A DNA stretch of 64,000 bases from Candidatus Azobacteroides sp. GTDB taxonomy: Bacteria; Bacteroidota; Bacteroidia; Bacteroidales; Azobacteroidaceae. The position numbers and the translations under genes are program-made. The stretch spans positions 1 through 64,000 of the forward strand of contig WRFZ01000181.1 of NCBI GenBank assembly GCA_009778655.1, written 5' to 3'. Positions 33,001-41,170 of the stretch are shown here, piece by piece. The notes below the pieces were generated by a model. The model did not search any database and was not told the DNA's origin. It saw only the letters and a program-made list of their open reading frames with translations. The number at the start of each line of letters is the position of its first letter. Position 1 is the stretch's first letter.

Positions 33001-33725
33001 CCTGCGGAATAAATTGCAGCTTGCGAATTGGTTTGAATAAAAGCAATCGGTTTGTCGGATACAATACGCGTTCCCATCGAATTTGCATTGGGATAATGGT
33101 AATAATAGATCTCTCCGGCATTCAGCGTGGTATTTTCGGTACCGGAAGCAGTATTGTATAGAATGATTTGGGTATTGTCTTCTTTGGCAATCAGTATATA
33201 TCCGTTACAATTATCGAAAGAGTTATTGTCCGGGTACATACTGGAATAATAATAATAAGAAAGTCCCATACTGTAATATTCCGTTCCCCAGCTTTCTACG
33301 GGCCAAACACGGGAAGCTTCAACCGAATGATTGGCGCTGTTCGTCATGACCAAAATTATCGGTTCGGTGGCGGTTACCCGGATGGATTTCTTTTTCGTCT
33401 GATACCAAGTCATATTTCCCGAATAAGAAGCGACCGCTTGCGCCCGCGTCAAAATGTAGTCGCGGATTGTTCCGCCCGGAACATCAAAAGAAGTATCAAG
33501 CGAATGGTTTTCCGTAAACGATAACTTTACTTTCGTATCAACACGAGCGGTTATCCGCAATATTAATTCAACATTACCGTCGTTAACGGATGTCTCCATG
33601 TGATTTCTTCCGAATGCCACATAAAATTCTTTTCCCGAAGCATCGGATTGAGCCAATGAATGTATTGCTGTACAAGAAAAAAGCAGCAATAAAAAAAACA
33701 CTTTTTTAATTCGTTTTTTTGTCAT
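30015..33725 (-). CDS. Large secreted protein: IgGFc-binding-like N-terminus + shared scaffold + T9SS-like C-terminal domain (copy B)
   Basis: Paralogous to 25715..29458 over full length (ASGKEFYVAFGRN..., GSPVIWTPEANTGG..., DPVLQVIVYDFQGRKVFES). Confidence 0.75.
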   Translation of the reverse strand: MTKKRIKKVFFLLLLFSCTAIHSLAQSDASGKEFYVAFGRNHMETSVNDGNVELILRITARVDTKVKLSFTENHSLDTSFDVPGGTIRDYILTRAQAVASYSGNMTWYQTKKKSIRVTATEPIILVMTNSANHSVEASRVWPVESWGTEYYSMGLSYYYYSSMYPDNNSFDNCNGYILIAKEDNTQIILYNTASGTENTTLNAGEIYYYHYPNANSMGTRIVSDKPIAFIQTNSQAAIYSAGPNPIPYNNYNLEQLPPTNQWGTKFIAPANNTGDDTESDYYAGFFRVFAKENTTITVRFTNNLVKTYTIAANRYADIILNIENLNGNTEPKNTSNACYITSNKPVGICSIHTQKKLGTWLSQPAIAWLPPLEQKTHNVLMSPLDFNSRHVYLEMHHFCTVIVPTANKENTTVSINGGPVLPIQNLPEFQWIANNIGGSGYSVGRYYLGASNKSGCGSNCKLNTTVLIDNPDGLIMLVYGHGGYTKYFYNAGSAFRDLEASFTVNGDAYYDMDGKAYCNTSDFIFKADPDTLTRIVWKLNGTEIPGSRNKITAKANDLPDGHYTVEMLVRNKTYTTHFYVGGSPVIWTPEANTGGTNEQKQNWNIRANWTPALVPTSCHTVYIPGNSTHYPKLTGQVACHDIYFIHGAELGRPDLLAYKKAHVQLNFDLKQSAQQKKNDKDLILKGTNTWDRMRFSADASAGPLSRERWHMLSSPLQGVVTGDLSFGGFPLTFLMKFGPVEKDGTNYSVGKWTTTYTSLIEPVTTNPTDGFAFYMYGYGINGNNTGCEESGSFGRLNESNYFPNRSGKDYGIKETNGILELPFFKDSTLLYSHRTQVYNPASNTSVFYSVNDGKNNSADFNKLMETNVSVTRKADNGNYRFAPEKDEAGSRKFQKIIHHPVNNLKDGDEFLAGNPYMSSIDMVRFLEDNVSSVDPSFRIWNGKISDFITCKYNKQTGKIISSDGSDMRYTAPFQGFFLKYKGTGNVSFNVETISTVRPAGSSFNLRSDQETRGENILRIKAENQFAASHAAIGYKEGASNGYVRGEDVQKLFSPYNYVPSVYSLADDVPVAINFINGAGEIIIPLGIKTEYTGKIKLTFTGMNNYTKASKIELIDALEGRTIDLTGKSSETYSFDNTKKGIQNGRFLLRIGTSMTGLPNIAGSDNLKIYGDSKGIFVISSPSDPVLQVIVYDFQGRKVFESASGAQYYPLQENIAHSSLIIKVITKNQAKTAKINY

Positions 33726-33782
33726 AATCCTGATTTTTTATTAATAATTATTGTATTGATAATAAGAATCAAAAGCATCCCG

Positions 33783-34178
33783 TTAAGTTGATTTTATGTT
33801 ATTTCCGCCTCCATGAAAGAATTTCACAATAAGCAAACCGACGCAACAAACCGTCAACACGAGTAATCCGTCGCCTACCGGCGCTTCCTGTCCGATACCG
33901 CCTCCGTTACCCGGTCGTTCACCCGGGTTGTCGGCGGAGGAATCTCTGAAAAATCCGCCGTGGTCATTGAGAGTTCCGCTTGAGAAATAATCGTTATCAT
34001 TTTTGAAAAATCCGCCGTGGTTACCGGAAGTTCCCTCACTGCGATTGGCGTCCGAATGCTCTCGGAATATCCCGTAAAATTCTTTCTCCGAAGCAGCGGA
34101 TCGGATCAATGAATGTAATATCGGGCAAGATAAAAGCAGTAATAAAAAAAACGTTTTTCTGATTAGTTTTTGTGTCAT
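33783..34178 (-). CDS. Chimeric small GFF-repeat protein (copy 2)
   Basis: N-term MTQKLIRKTFFLLLLLSCPILHSLIRSAASEKEFYGIF resembles the large IgGFc-like proteins; C-term GGFFRDSSADNPGERPGNGGGIGQEAPVGDGLLVLTVCCVGLLIVKFF is the GFF family. Confidence 0.7.
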   Translation of the reverse strand: MTQKLIRKTFFLLLLLSCPILHSLIRSAASEKEFYGIFREHSDANRSEGTSGNHGGFFKNDNDYFSSGTLNDHGGFFRDSSADNPGERPGNGGGIGQEAPVGDGLLVLTVCCVGLLIVKFFHGGGNNIKST

Positions 34179-34482
34179 AATTTTAATTTTTTATTAAGAA
34201 AATATTGTATTTGGTAATAAGAATCAAAAAAATACGTAAAAACGTGTGCAAAACTATTTATAAAAATGAAAGCGGAAAAGATAAAAATAAAGAAAAAATA
34301 TCGGAGTTTTGACAAAAAGGCGATAAAAATCAAGGTCTGTTTGTGACAGAATCGGGTTTGCTTAATGGATTTGATCCGAAATAGATTTCTTATCTTATTT
34401 CTATTTCTAAGGTGATAACCTGTTTTTTTTTCGGTCAATTTATATACTTAAAAAATCAAAAGACCCGAAAAAATAACGCAAT

Positions 34483-34550
34483 AAAAAAAGACTGTCTCGA
34501 AAGTATCGGTCATTGTCGGATGACCGGATACTTCGAAACAGCTTTTCGGT
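34483..34550. terminator. Large hairpin terminator with nested stem
   Basis: AAAAAAAGACTGTCTCGAAAGTATC-GGTCAT-TGTCGG-ATGACC-GGATACTTCGAAACAGCTTTT. Confidence 0.75.
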
Positions 34551-34570
34551 GAATATATTTTGCGGTCAAT

Positions 34571-34924
34571 TTAAGCCGGCTTTACTTTTTTCCGTTTTTC
34601 ATTGAAAAGTTTCACGACAATCCAAACGGCGCAGCAAGCGATCAACGTAAACAATCCGTCGCCCGTCGGCGCGTCTTGACCGATACCGCCTCCGCTGTCG
34701 GGTCGGTCGCCCGGGCCGTCGGCGTCGGAAGCTCTGAAAAATCCGCCATAATCGTTGGAAGTTTCGCTTGAGAAATTTCGGTTGTCGTTTTTGAAAAATC
34801 CGCCGTAATTATCAGATGCTTTTTCACTGCGATCGGGATCTGAACTTTCCCGGAAGAATCCGGCATTACTTATCGCTGCTGTTGTAAACAGAAAAATCAA
34901 AATTGTAATCAATAATTTTTTCAT
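34571..34924 (-). CDS. Small GFF-repeat protein (copy 3)
   Basis: NAGFFRESSDPDRSEK..GGFFKNDN..GGFFRASDADGPGDRPDSGGGIGQDAPTGDGLFTLIACCAVWIVVKLFNEKRKK. Confidence 0.75.
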   Translation of the reverse strand: MKKLLITILIFLFTTAAISNAGFFRESSDPDRSEKASDNYGGFFKNDNRNFSSETSNDYGGFFRASDADGPGDRPDSGGGIGQDAPTGDGLFTLIACCAVWIVVKLFNEKRKKVKPA

Positions 34925-34956
34925 AATTTATAATTCATAATTCATAATTCATAATT
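34922..34956. repeat. Heptamer tract (5 units) overlapping start codon of 34571..34924 and stop region of 34955..37606
   Basis: cataatttataattcataattcataattcataatt. Confidence 0.95.
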
Positions 34957-37606
34957 AATAAATAATCTTCGCCGTCTTCACTTGATTTTTGGTTACTACT
35001 TTAACTATCAACGGTGAATGAGCGATATTTTTCGGTAACGGATAATATTGCGCGCCGGAAGCGCTTTCAAATACTTTTTTCCCTTGAGAATCATAAACAA
35101 TCACTTGAAGTACCGGATCGGAGGGAGAAGAAATAATAAAAATCCCTTTCGAATTGCCGAAGACATTCAGGTTGGCCCAACTTACAACATCAGAAAGTCC
35201 GGTTGCCGAAGCTCCGATCCGGAGTAAAAACCGTCCGTTTTGAATCCCTTTTTCCGTATTATCAAAAGCGTAAGTATCGCTTGATTTTCCGGTCAGGTCA
35301 ATCGTCCGGCCTTCAAGAGCATCAATCAGTTCTATTTTTGAGGCTTTGGTATAATTATTCATACCGGTGAAAGTCAGGCGGATTTCTCCGGTATATTCGG
35401 TTTTGATACCCAACGGGATGATGATTTCTCCGTCGTTGTTGATGAAATTAATATCTGTCGGCACATCGTCCGCCAACGAATATACGGAAGGAACATAATC
35501 GTAGGGCGAAAATAATTTTTCCACATCTTCCCCTCGGACATAACCGTTGCTTGCTCCTTCTTTATATCCGATTACCGCATACGAAGCGGCGAATTGGTTT
35601 TCGGCCTTGATGCGCAGGATATTTTCCTCGCTCGTTTCGCGAGCGTTTCTCAGATTGGATGAAGAACCGGCCGGACGAACGGTTGAAATCGTTTCGACAT
35701 TAAAACCGACATTTCCGCGTCCCTTGTACTTCAAGAAAAATCCTTGAAACGGAGCTATATAATACATGTCGCTTCCGTCGCTTGAAATGATCTGTTTGGT
35801 TTGCGCATTAAAATTGCAGGCAATGAAATCTTTTGTCTTTCCGTTCCAGATACGAAACGAAGGGTCAACGGAAGAGGCATTGTCTTCCAAAAACCGAACC
35901 ATATCAATGGATGACATGTACGGATTCCCCGCCAGAAATTCGTCTCCGTTACCCAAATTGTTTACGGGATGATGAATGATTTTTTGAAATTTTCGGCTGC
36001 CGGCCTCGTCTTTTTCCGGAGCAAAGCGGTAATTGCCGTTGTTACTTTCACGGGTAACGAATTCGTTTGTTCCCGTGAGTTTGTTGAAATCCGCCGGATT
36101 ATGCTTTCCGTTGTTAATGGTATAAAACGTACTTGTGTTGGATGCCGAATTATATACCTGCGTGCGATGAGAATACAGCAGGGTCGAATCTTCGAAGAAA
36201 GGCAATTCGAGAATACCGTTCGTTTCTCTGATACCGTAACTCAAAGAATTTCGGTTCTTCGGTAAAAACTCCGAATCTCCCAAATCGCTGTAATAACCAA
36301 ATTCCGCACAACCGGCGTTGGTGCCGGTCATTCCGTATCCGTACATATAGAAAGCAAATCCGTCGGTAGGATTTGTTGCCGCCGATTCGACCGAACTTGT
36401 GTAAGTGGCGCTCCATTTTCCGACCGGATAGTTCGCCCCGTCTTTTTCAATCGGGCCGAACTTCATAAGGAATGTGAGCGGAAAACCGCCGAAGCTCAAG
36501 TCGCCGGTAACAACACCGCGCAGCGGAGAGGAAAACATGTACCAACGTTCCCGACTTAACGTACCGGAGGAGACGGCAGCGGAGAACAGCATTCGCTCCT
36601 TAGTAATTTTACTTTTGAGAACAAGGTCTTTGTTATTATTTTTTTGCTGCGCGGTTTGTTTCAAATCGAAATTCAACTGTACGCGCGCTTTTTCATAAGT
36701 CAGCAGGTCCGGACGGCCCAGTTCGGCGCCTTGTATAAAATAAATGTCTCGACACACCGCCGGACTTGTCAGTTTCGGGTAATGCGTACTGTTGCCCGGA
36801 ATATAGACATCGTTACAATCGGAAGGAATTACGGCCGGCGTCCAGTTGGCGGTATTATTCCAGTTATTCTTGTCGCTTCCGCTGTTGGTTTCGGGCGTCC
36901 AGATGACGGGGCTTTCGCAATATTTGATCGGACTGAGTAGTACCCATATCCCTCCGACTACGTTTAAGGAACCGACTGCATGCGCGCTGTTGTTAATAAT
37001 ATCATTCGGAGGATTAACTTCCCATACGTATGTGGAGTGGGAAGGTCGGGCGGTGCGCGTCCACCATCTGAAATGATAATCTTTGATTTGAGGAATAAGC
37101 GGAGTCGTTTTATTGCCGTTCCAATTATATACGTCTCTATAGCTCGGAGCGAAAAATATATCGCTTGTCTTCTTTTCCGCCAAGGTCGCCGTAGGTTCTG
37201 AAGTAGCGCTCTCGGAAGAGTGATTCCCTAAATCGGGGATAACCGCAATGGAATGAAAAGAAGGCATATAGCTTTGATAATAGTCTTCTAATGTAGTTCT
37301 CAGATTAGAGTTTTGATACTTATTATCGCCCGACGAATTGAATTGAATTTTACCATACATCAGCAAGTAATGTTGAGATATAAGAAAAGCATAATTCTTA
37401 CCGTTTTTAGAAACTTTTCTTACAACATACCAATCTTCATAATCAATCTTTAGCGTACCGTTTATCGCCGTATTGGTAATTTTGGTTTGCAACTCCGTCT
37501 GTGCCGAGACATTTAATCCAATGATACATAGCATAAAAATCATTCCGAGTTTTATAAAAGCATTGGTTTTACGCAGGATTTTTTTTCCGGTTAATTTACG
37601 TGTCAT
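34955..37606 (-). CDS. Large secreted protein with different N-terminal domain on the same C-terminal scaffold (copy C)
   Basis: N-term ...GTLKIDYEDWYVVRKVSKNGKNYAFLIS...FRWWTRTARPS (FISUMP/DUF6273-like flavour, tentative); from SPVIWTPETNSGSDKNNWNN onward matches copies A and B. Confidence 0.75.
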   Translation of the reverse strand: MTRKLTGKKILRKTNAFIKLGMIFMLCIIGLNVSAQTELQTKITNTAINGTLKIDYEDWYVVRKVSKNGKNYAFLISQHYLLMYGKIQFNSSGDNKYQNSNLRTTLEDYYQSYMPSFHSIAVIPDLGNHSSESATSEPTATLAEKKTSDIFFAPSYRDVYNWNGNKTTPLIPQIKDYHFRWWTRTARPSHSTYVWEVNPPNDIINNSAHAVGSLNVVGGIWVLLSPIKYCESPVIWTPETNSGSDKNNWNNTANWTPAVIPSDCNDVYIPGNSTHYPKLTSPAVCRDIYFIQGAELGRPDLLTYEKARVQLNFDLKQTAQQKNNNKDLVLKSKITKERMLFSAAVSSGTLSRERWYMFSSPLRGVVTGDLSFGGFPLTFLMKFGPIEKDGANYPVGKWSATYTSSVESAATNPTDGFAFYMYGYGMTGTNAGCAEFGYYSDLGDSEFLPKNRNSLSYGIRETNGILELPFFEDSTLLYSHRTQVYNSASNTSTFYTINNGKHNPADFNKLTGTNEFVTRESNNGNYRFAPEKDEAGSRKFQKIIHHPVNNLGNGDEFLAGNPYMSSIDMVRFLEDNASSVDPSFRIWNGKTKDFIACNFNAQTKQIISSDGSDMYYIAPFQGFFLKYKGRGNVGFNVETISTVRPAGSSSNLRNARETSEENILRIKAENQFAASYAVIGYKEGASNGYVRGEDVEKLFSPYDYVPSVYSLADDVPTDINFINNDGEIIIPLGIKTEYTGEIRLTFTGMNNYTKASKIELIDALEGRTIDLTGKSSDTYAFDNTEKGIQNGRFLLRIGASATGLSDVVSWANLNVFGNSKGIFIISSPSDPVLQVIVYDSQGKKVFESASGAQYYPLPKNIAHSPLIVKVVTKNQVKTAKIIY

Positions 37607-38024
37607 AATCGTGATTTTTTTTATAATATTATTATTTTAATGGTAACAATTGGAAAAACCGTTAATGAACATCTACAAAACTATATATAAAAGGAAGAAT
37701 AAAAAAGATAAAAATAAAGAAAAACACATAGCTATTGACAAAAAACGATAAAAATCATGGTCTGTTTATGACGAGATTATATCTGTCTTTTTTGATTTAA
37801 TCCGTAATTGATTTTTTATGATATTTCAATTGCTAAGGTGACGATTAATCTTTTTTTGCTTTATTTATATAAAATTTATGTAACGGAAATTTTAAAAAAT
37901 CAATGAATTGTCGAAAAATAACGGATCGGGTGATTGCTTCTCGTTTTTTTACGGTTTTTCAAATCCGCTCAATCAATTGATAAGGCGTTTAAAAATAATC
38001 GGTTAAATCTTGTTATCCAAATAA

Positions 38025-38062
38025 AAAAGAGGATGTGTCACAATGCGACACCTCCTCTTAAT
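38025..38062. terminator. Intrinsic terminator hairpin
   Basis: AAAAAAGAGGATGTGTCACAATGCGACACCTCCTCTT. Confidence 0.8.
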
Positions 38063-38133
38063 TTCGGTTTCGGTTAAACTTTAGATTGACCTTTTTGATA
38101 TGACTCCGAAGCCGGAGCCGAGTTTGGAATTAA

Positions 38134-40218
38134 TTATTTTATTAGCACCATTTTTTTTGTATCTATCAATGTATTATTTGTATATAAAGAATAATAATAG
38201 GCGCCGGCATACAAAGACCCTCTTTCAATCGTTATGCTGCCCGCTCCGGGTCCGAAAACGGACATTTGCTTAAAAATCCTCCCAGAAAGATCGGCTATTA
38301 CGATTTTTCCGAAACGGGAATCTTGCGGCAAGGTATAATTGATCGTGGTGAAATAACTGAAAGGATTGGGAAAATTCTGTTCCAAAGAAACATCGGGAAC
38401 CCGGATATTTTTAGCATCCGACGTAGAACCGTTTTCTTTTTCCAACAACCGTTTTACCAATTCGGTCAATTCTTCCACTTGATTTTGTAAAGAAGCAAGG
38501 GCCGCATCTTTTGCATCGTTTTGTTCGCTTAGCTCCTGTACGGCTTTTACCAAAGGCATGATAAATTTCGAATACTTCAGCCCGTACAGACTTTTGCCGT
38601 TTTCATCCATATCTATGCCGCTGAAATCATACCCGATGCTTTGCGCGGCTTTTTCTACGTCTTGCGCTATAAAACCGGTTTGTTTCCGTTTTTGCTGTAC
38701 GGCTCTCGCTTTCGTTTCAACAAAAACAGATGTCGGCAGCGAATCATTTTCGATTTCTTGCGGTTTACCGATTTTCAGTATTTTATCCACCGCCTCCAAG
38801 TCCAGAAGATAAGTGACCGGTTGCAGCAGTTTGATAAATTCAAGTCCGGGTACGTCCGATTGAATATTTTTCTTTATTCGCCCGTCGGAAATCGTGGTCC
38901 AAGGTACATAGCTCCGGACGCTGGTTACACTGCTGTTTCCGATAGTTACTTGATTGCTTGCCGTTGCTACGGCTCCGTTTCCGATGGCGGTTGCATTGGT
39001 CAAGTCGCTGGCATTAACATTGGCGTTATAACCGATAGCGGTATTGTAACTGCCGGTAATATTGGAATGGAGCGCTTGGTTGCCGACGGCCACGTTATCG
39101 CTGCCGGTGGTATTGAAAGTTAAAGAATAATTTCCCACCGCTGCATTGTTATTGCCGGCGCCGGTCACGCGCAAAGCATGCATACCGATGCTGACATTGT
39201 TGCTTCCGGTCGTTATTTCCCGAAGCGATTCGTAACCGACGGCCGTGTTGTTATTCCCGTGACCGTAGCCGACATCTTTTTCATCCACTAATTCTACCGA
39301 CCACAAAGCCCGACAACCGATTGCCGTATTGTAGTGTCCGTTGATGTTTCCGGCCAGCGCTTGCTCGCCGAAGGCGGCGTTTTCATATCCCGTTGTATTA
39401 AACCACATGGACGAATTTCCGCCGGCCGCATTCCGGTAACCCGTGATGTTTTGGTTCAGCGCTCCCGAACCCAACGCTGCATTCCAAAAACCGGTAGTGT
39501 TTTTTTCAAGCGCCTGTACGCCGATGGCCGTGTTGTATTCTCCGGTCGTGTTGGAATAGAGCGACTTCGTGCCGATGGTTGTATTATAAATCCCCGTCGT
39601 ATTTCCGACCAGCGTCCATGCTCCCACCGCGGTATTCAAAAAACCGGTAGTGTTGTTGATAAGGGCGTTGAATCCCAACGCCGTATTGTTGCCGCCTGTG
39701 GTATTGTTCCAAAGCGCTTTGAATCCGACGGCGGTCAGAGACTCTCCTTCCACATTGTTTAATCCGGCTTCGAATCCCACCGCGGTATTGCCGTTTTTTG
39801 TATTGTTTCGCAAGGCCAATGCTCCGATCGCTACGTTATAGCTTCCTTTACCCAAAGCGCTGAATCCGATCGCCACATTATTGTTATCCCCGGAGCTTCG
39901 TTCAAGCGTCCAACGACCGATGGCCACATTTCCCGATCCGGCGCTGTTCCATTCAAACGCTTGAGCGCCAAGCGTCGTGTTGGAATCGCCCGCAGACGGA
40001 TTGGGAGACCGATATCCGAAAGACACATTACCGTTGGTCGAATATCCCGAAAAACCCGCCCGGAAATTGTTCGCCTTTAAAAGTAAAGGATTATCATCCG
40101 TCGTACCTAAAAAATTGGAGGTCGTTGTTCCCGCATTTCCGGTCAAAGACCAGGATGCCTGCGAATAAATGTTTACCGTTAAGAGTGAGCTTGCTAAAAT
40201 CAAGAATGTTTTTTTCAT
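38134..40218 (-). CDS. YadA-head-like repeat protein with Peptidase_S74 (intramolecular chaperone) domain and T9SS type A-like sorting domain
   Basis: Many NTTGxxNTAxGxxAL repeats; SDGRIKKNIQSDVPGLEFIKLLQPVTYLLD...TGFIAQDVEKAA; C-term LEQNFPNPFSYFTTINYTLP...GRIFKQM...KKMVLIK. Confidence 0.85.
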   Translation of the reverse strand: MKKTFLILASSLLTVNIYSQASWSLTGNAGTTTSNFLGTTDDNPLLLKANNFRAGFSGYSTNGNVSFGYRSPNPSAGDSNTTLGAQAFEWNSAGSGNVAIGRWTLERSSGDNNNVAIGFSALGKGSYNVAIGALALRNNTKNGNTAVGFEAGLNNVEGESLTAVGFKALWNNTTGGNNTALGFNALINNTTGFLNTAVGAWTLVGNTTGIYNTTIGTKSLYSNTTGEYNTAIGVQALEKNTTGFWNAALGSGALNQNITGYRNAAGGNSSMWFNTTGYENAAFGEQALAGNINGHYNTAIGCRALWSVELVDEKDVGYGHGNNNTAVGYESLREITTGSNNVSIGMHALRVTGAGNNNAAVGNYSLTFNTTGSDNVAVGNQALHSNITGSYNTAIGYNANVNASDLTNATAIGNGAVATASNQVTIGNSSVTSVRSYVPWTTISDGRIKKNIQSDVPGLEFIKLLQPVTYLLDLEAVDKILKIGKPQEIENDSLPTSVFVETKARAVQQKRKQTGFIAQDVEKAAQSIGYDFSGIDMDENGKSLYGLKYSKFIMPLVKAVQELSEQNDAKDAALASLQNQVEELTELVKRLLEKENGSTSDAKNIRVPDVSLEQNFPNPFSYFTTINYTLPQDSRFGKIVIADLSGRIFKQMSVFGPGAGSITIERGSLYAGAYYYSLYTNNTLIDTKKMVLIK

Positions 40219-40599
40219 GATAAATGATCATTAAAGTTGAATGTATTTAATGTTATGTAAACTCATATGAAGATGAAAAAAATACATGTGAAAATGTATT
40301 CTCGCGATGGGTACTTTGAGTTCGTCATAGCTTACAAGGGAAACAAAATGTTAATAATTCGCGTAAAAATACGAAAAGTAACCTGGAGCTGCAAGACAAA
40401 AAGAAACAAAATATACCTGATTTTGCTTCGAAAACGACATGCGGCAGCGTATTGATGCATACTAAACGGAAAAAATAACATGATTTACAATTTTTTTGTT
40501 TGTCTTAATTTCAGCTTGTATTTAATTTGCATGGCAAAACTCGGAAATAAGAAAATCCGGATCGTAAATAGCCTCAAAAAAAGGAGTCTGTATCAAAAC

Positions 40600-40635
40600 C
40601 GTAGGTTACGCTGTCGCTCCACCTACGGTTAATAA
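40600..40635. terminator. Hairpin / palindromic repeat
   Basis: AACCGTAGGTTACGCTGTCGCTCCACCTACGGTT perfect outer stem. Confidence 0.6.
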
Positions 40636-40682
40636 AATGTTGTTCCTGCGGGATACTTTACCGTTGATACTACACTCAATTA

Positions 40683-41060
40683 TTATTCTTTATTGATTTT
40701 ATTTTTTCGCCTTTTGTAAAAAGCTTTCACAAAAATCAGAACAACACAACAAACAGTCAATGGGAGCAACCCGTCATCAATCGGCGCTTCCTGTCCGATA
40801 CCGTCTCCGTTGCCGGGGCGTCCGCCCGGGTCGCCGGCGGAAGACGCTCTGAAAAATCCGTTGTAATCGTCGGAAATTTCATCGTAATTGTTGAAAAATC
40901 CGCTTGAGTAGCAATTATTATCACTTTCTGAAAAGCCGCCGTAATTATCGAAAGCCGCTTCACTGCAATTGACGTCCCAACTTTCATTGAAAAATCCGGC
41001 ATAACTTATCATCGTTGCCGTAAACAGAAAAATAGAAATTGAAATCAATATTTTTTTCAT
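40683..41060 (-). CDS. Small GFF-repeat protein (copy 4)
   Basis: YAGFFNES..GGFSESDN..SGFFNN..NGFFRASSAGDPGGRPGNGDGIGQEAPIDDGLLPLTVCCVVLIFVKAFYKRRKNK. Confidence 0.7.
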   Translation of the reverse strand: MKKILISISIFLFTATMISYAGFFNESWDVNCSEAAFDNYGGFSESDNNCYSSGFFNNYDEISDDYNGFFRASSAGDPGGRPGNGDGIGQEAPIDDGLLPLTVCCVVLIFVKAFYKRRKNKINKE

Positions 41061-41092
41061 AATTTATAATTTATAATTCATAATTCATAATT
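41058..41092. repeat. Heptamer tract (5 units) overlapping start codon of 40683..41060
   Basis: cataatttataatttataattcataattcataatt. Confidence 0.95.
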
Positions 41093-41170
41093 AACCTTCG
41101 CGCTCTTCTTGCTTTGCTATCTGTGCCGAAAGATTAAATCCGATAAGACATAGCAAAAAAATTAACTTAT
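41093..41170 (-). pseudogene. Collapsed remnant of a large scaffold-family gene (signal peptide fused to last codons)
   Basis: Minus-strand reading AHKLIFLLCLIGFNLSAQIAKQEEREG* compares with MIFMLCIIGLNVSAQ of 34955..37606; terminal bases resemble the 3' end of the large genes; no ATG. Confidence 0.5.

Noticed and set aside
34175-34438. 87-aa minus ORF MTEKKTGYHL...
   Set aside because: AT-rich low-complexity translation lying in the conserved noncoding leader
27240-36940. Recurrent antisense ORFs (e.g. 27240..27473, 31522..31755, 36474..36698) that resemble one another
   Set aside because: Their similarity is explained by homology of the sense-strand scaffold genes, not by independent coding
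40267-40455. 62-aa plus ORF upstream of the adhesin-like gene
   Set aside because: Basic, low-complexity translation, no RBS/promoter evidence
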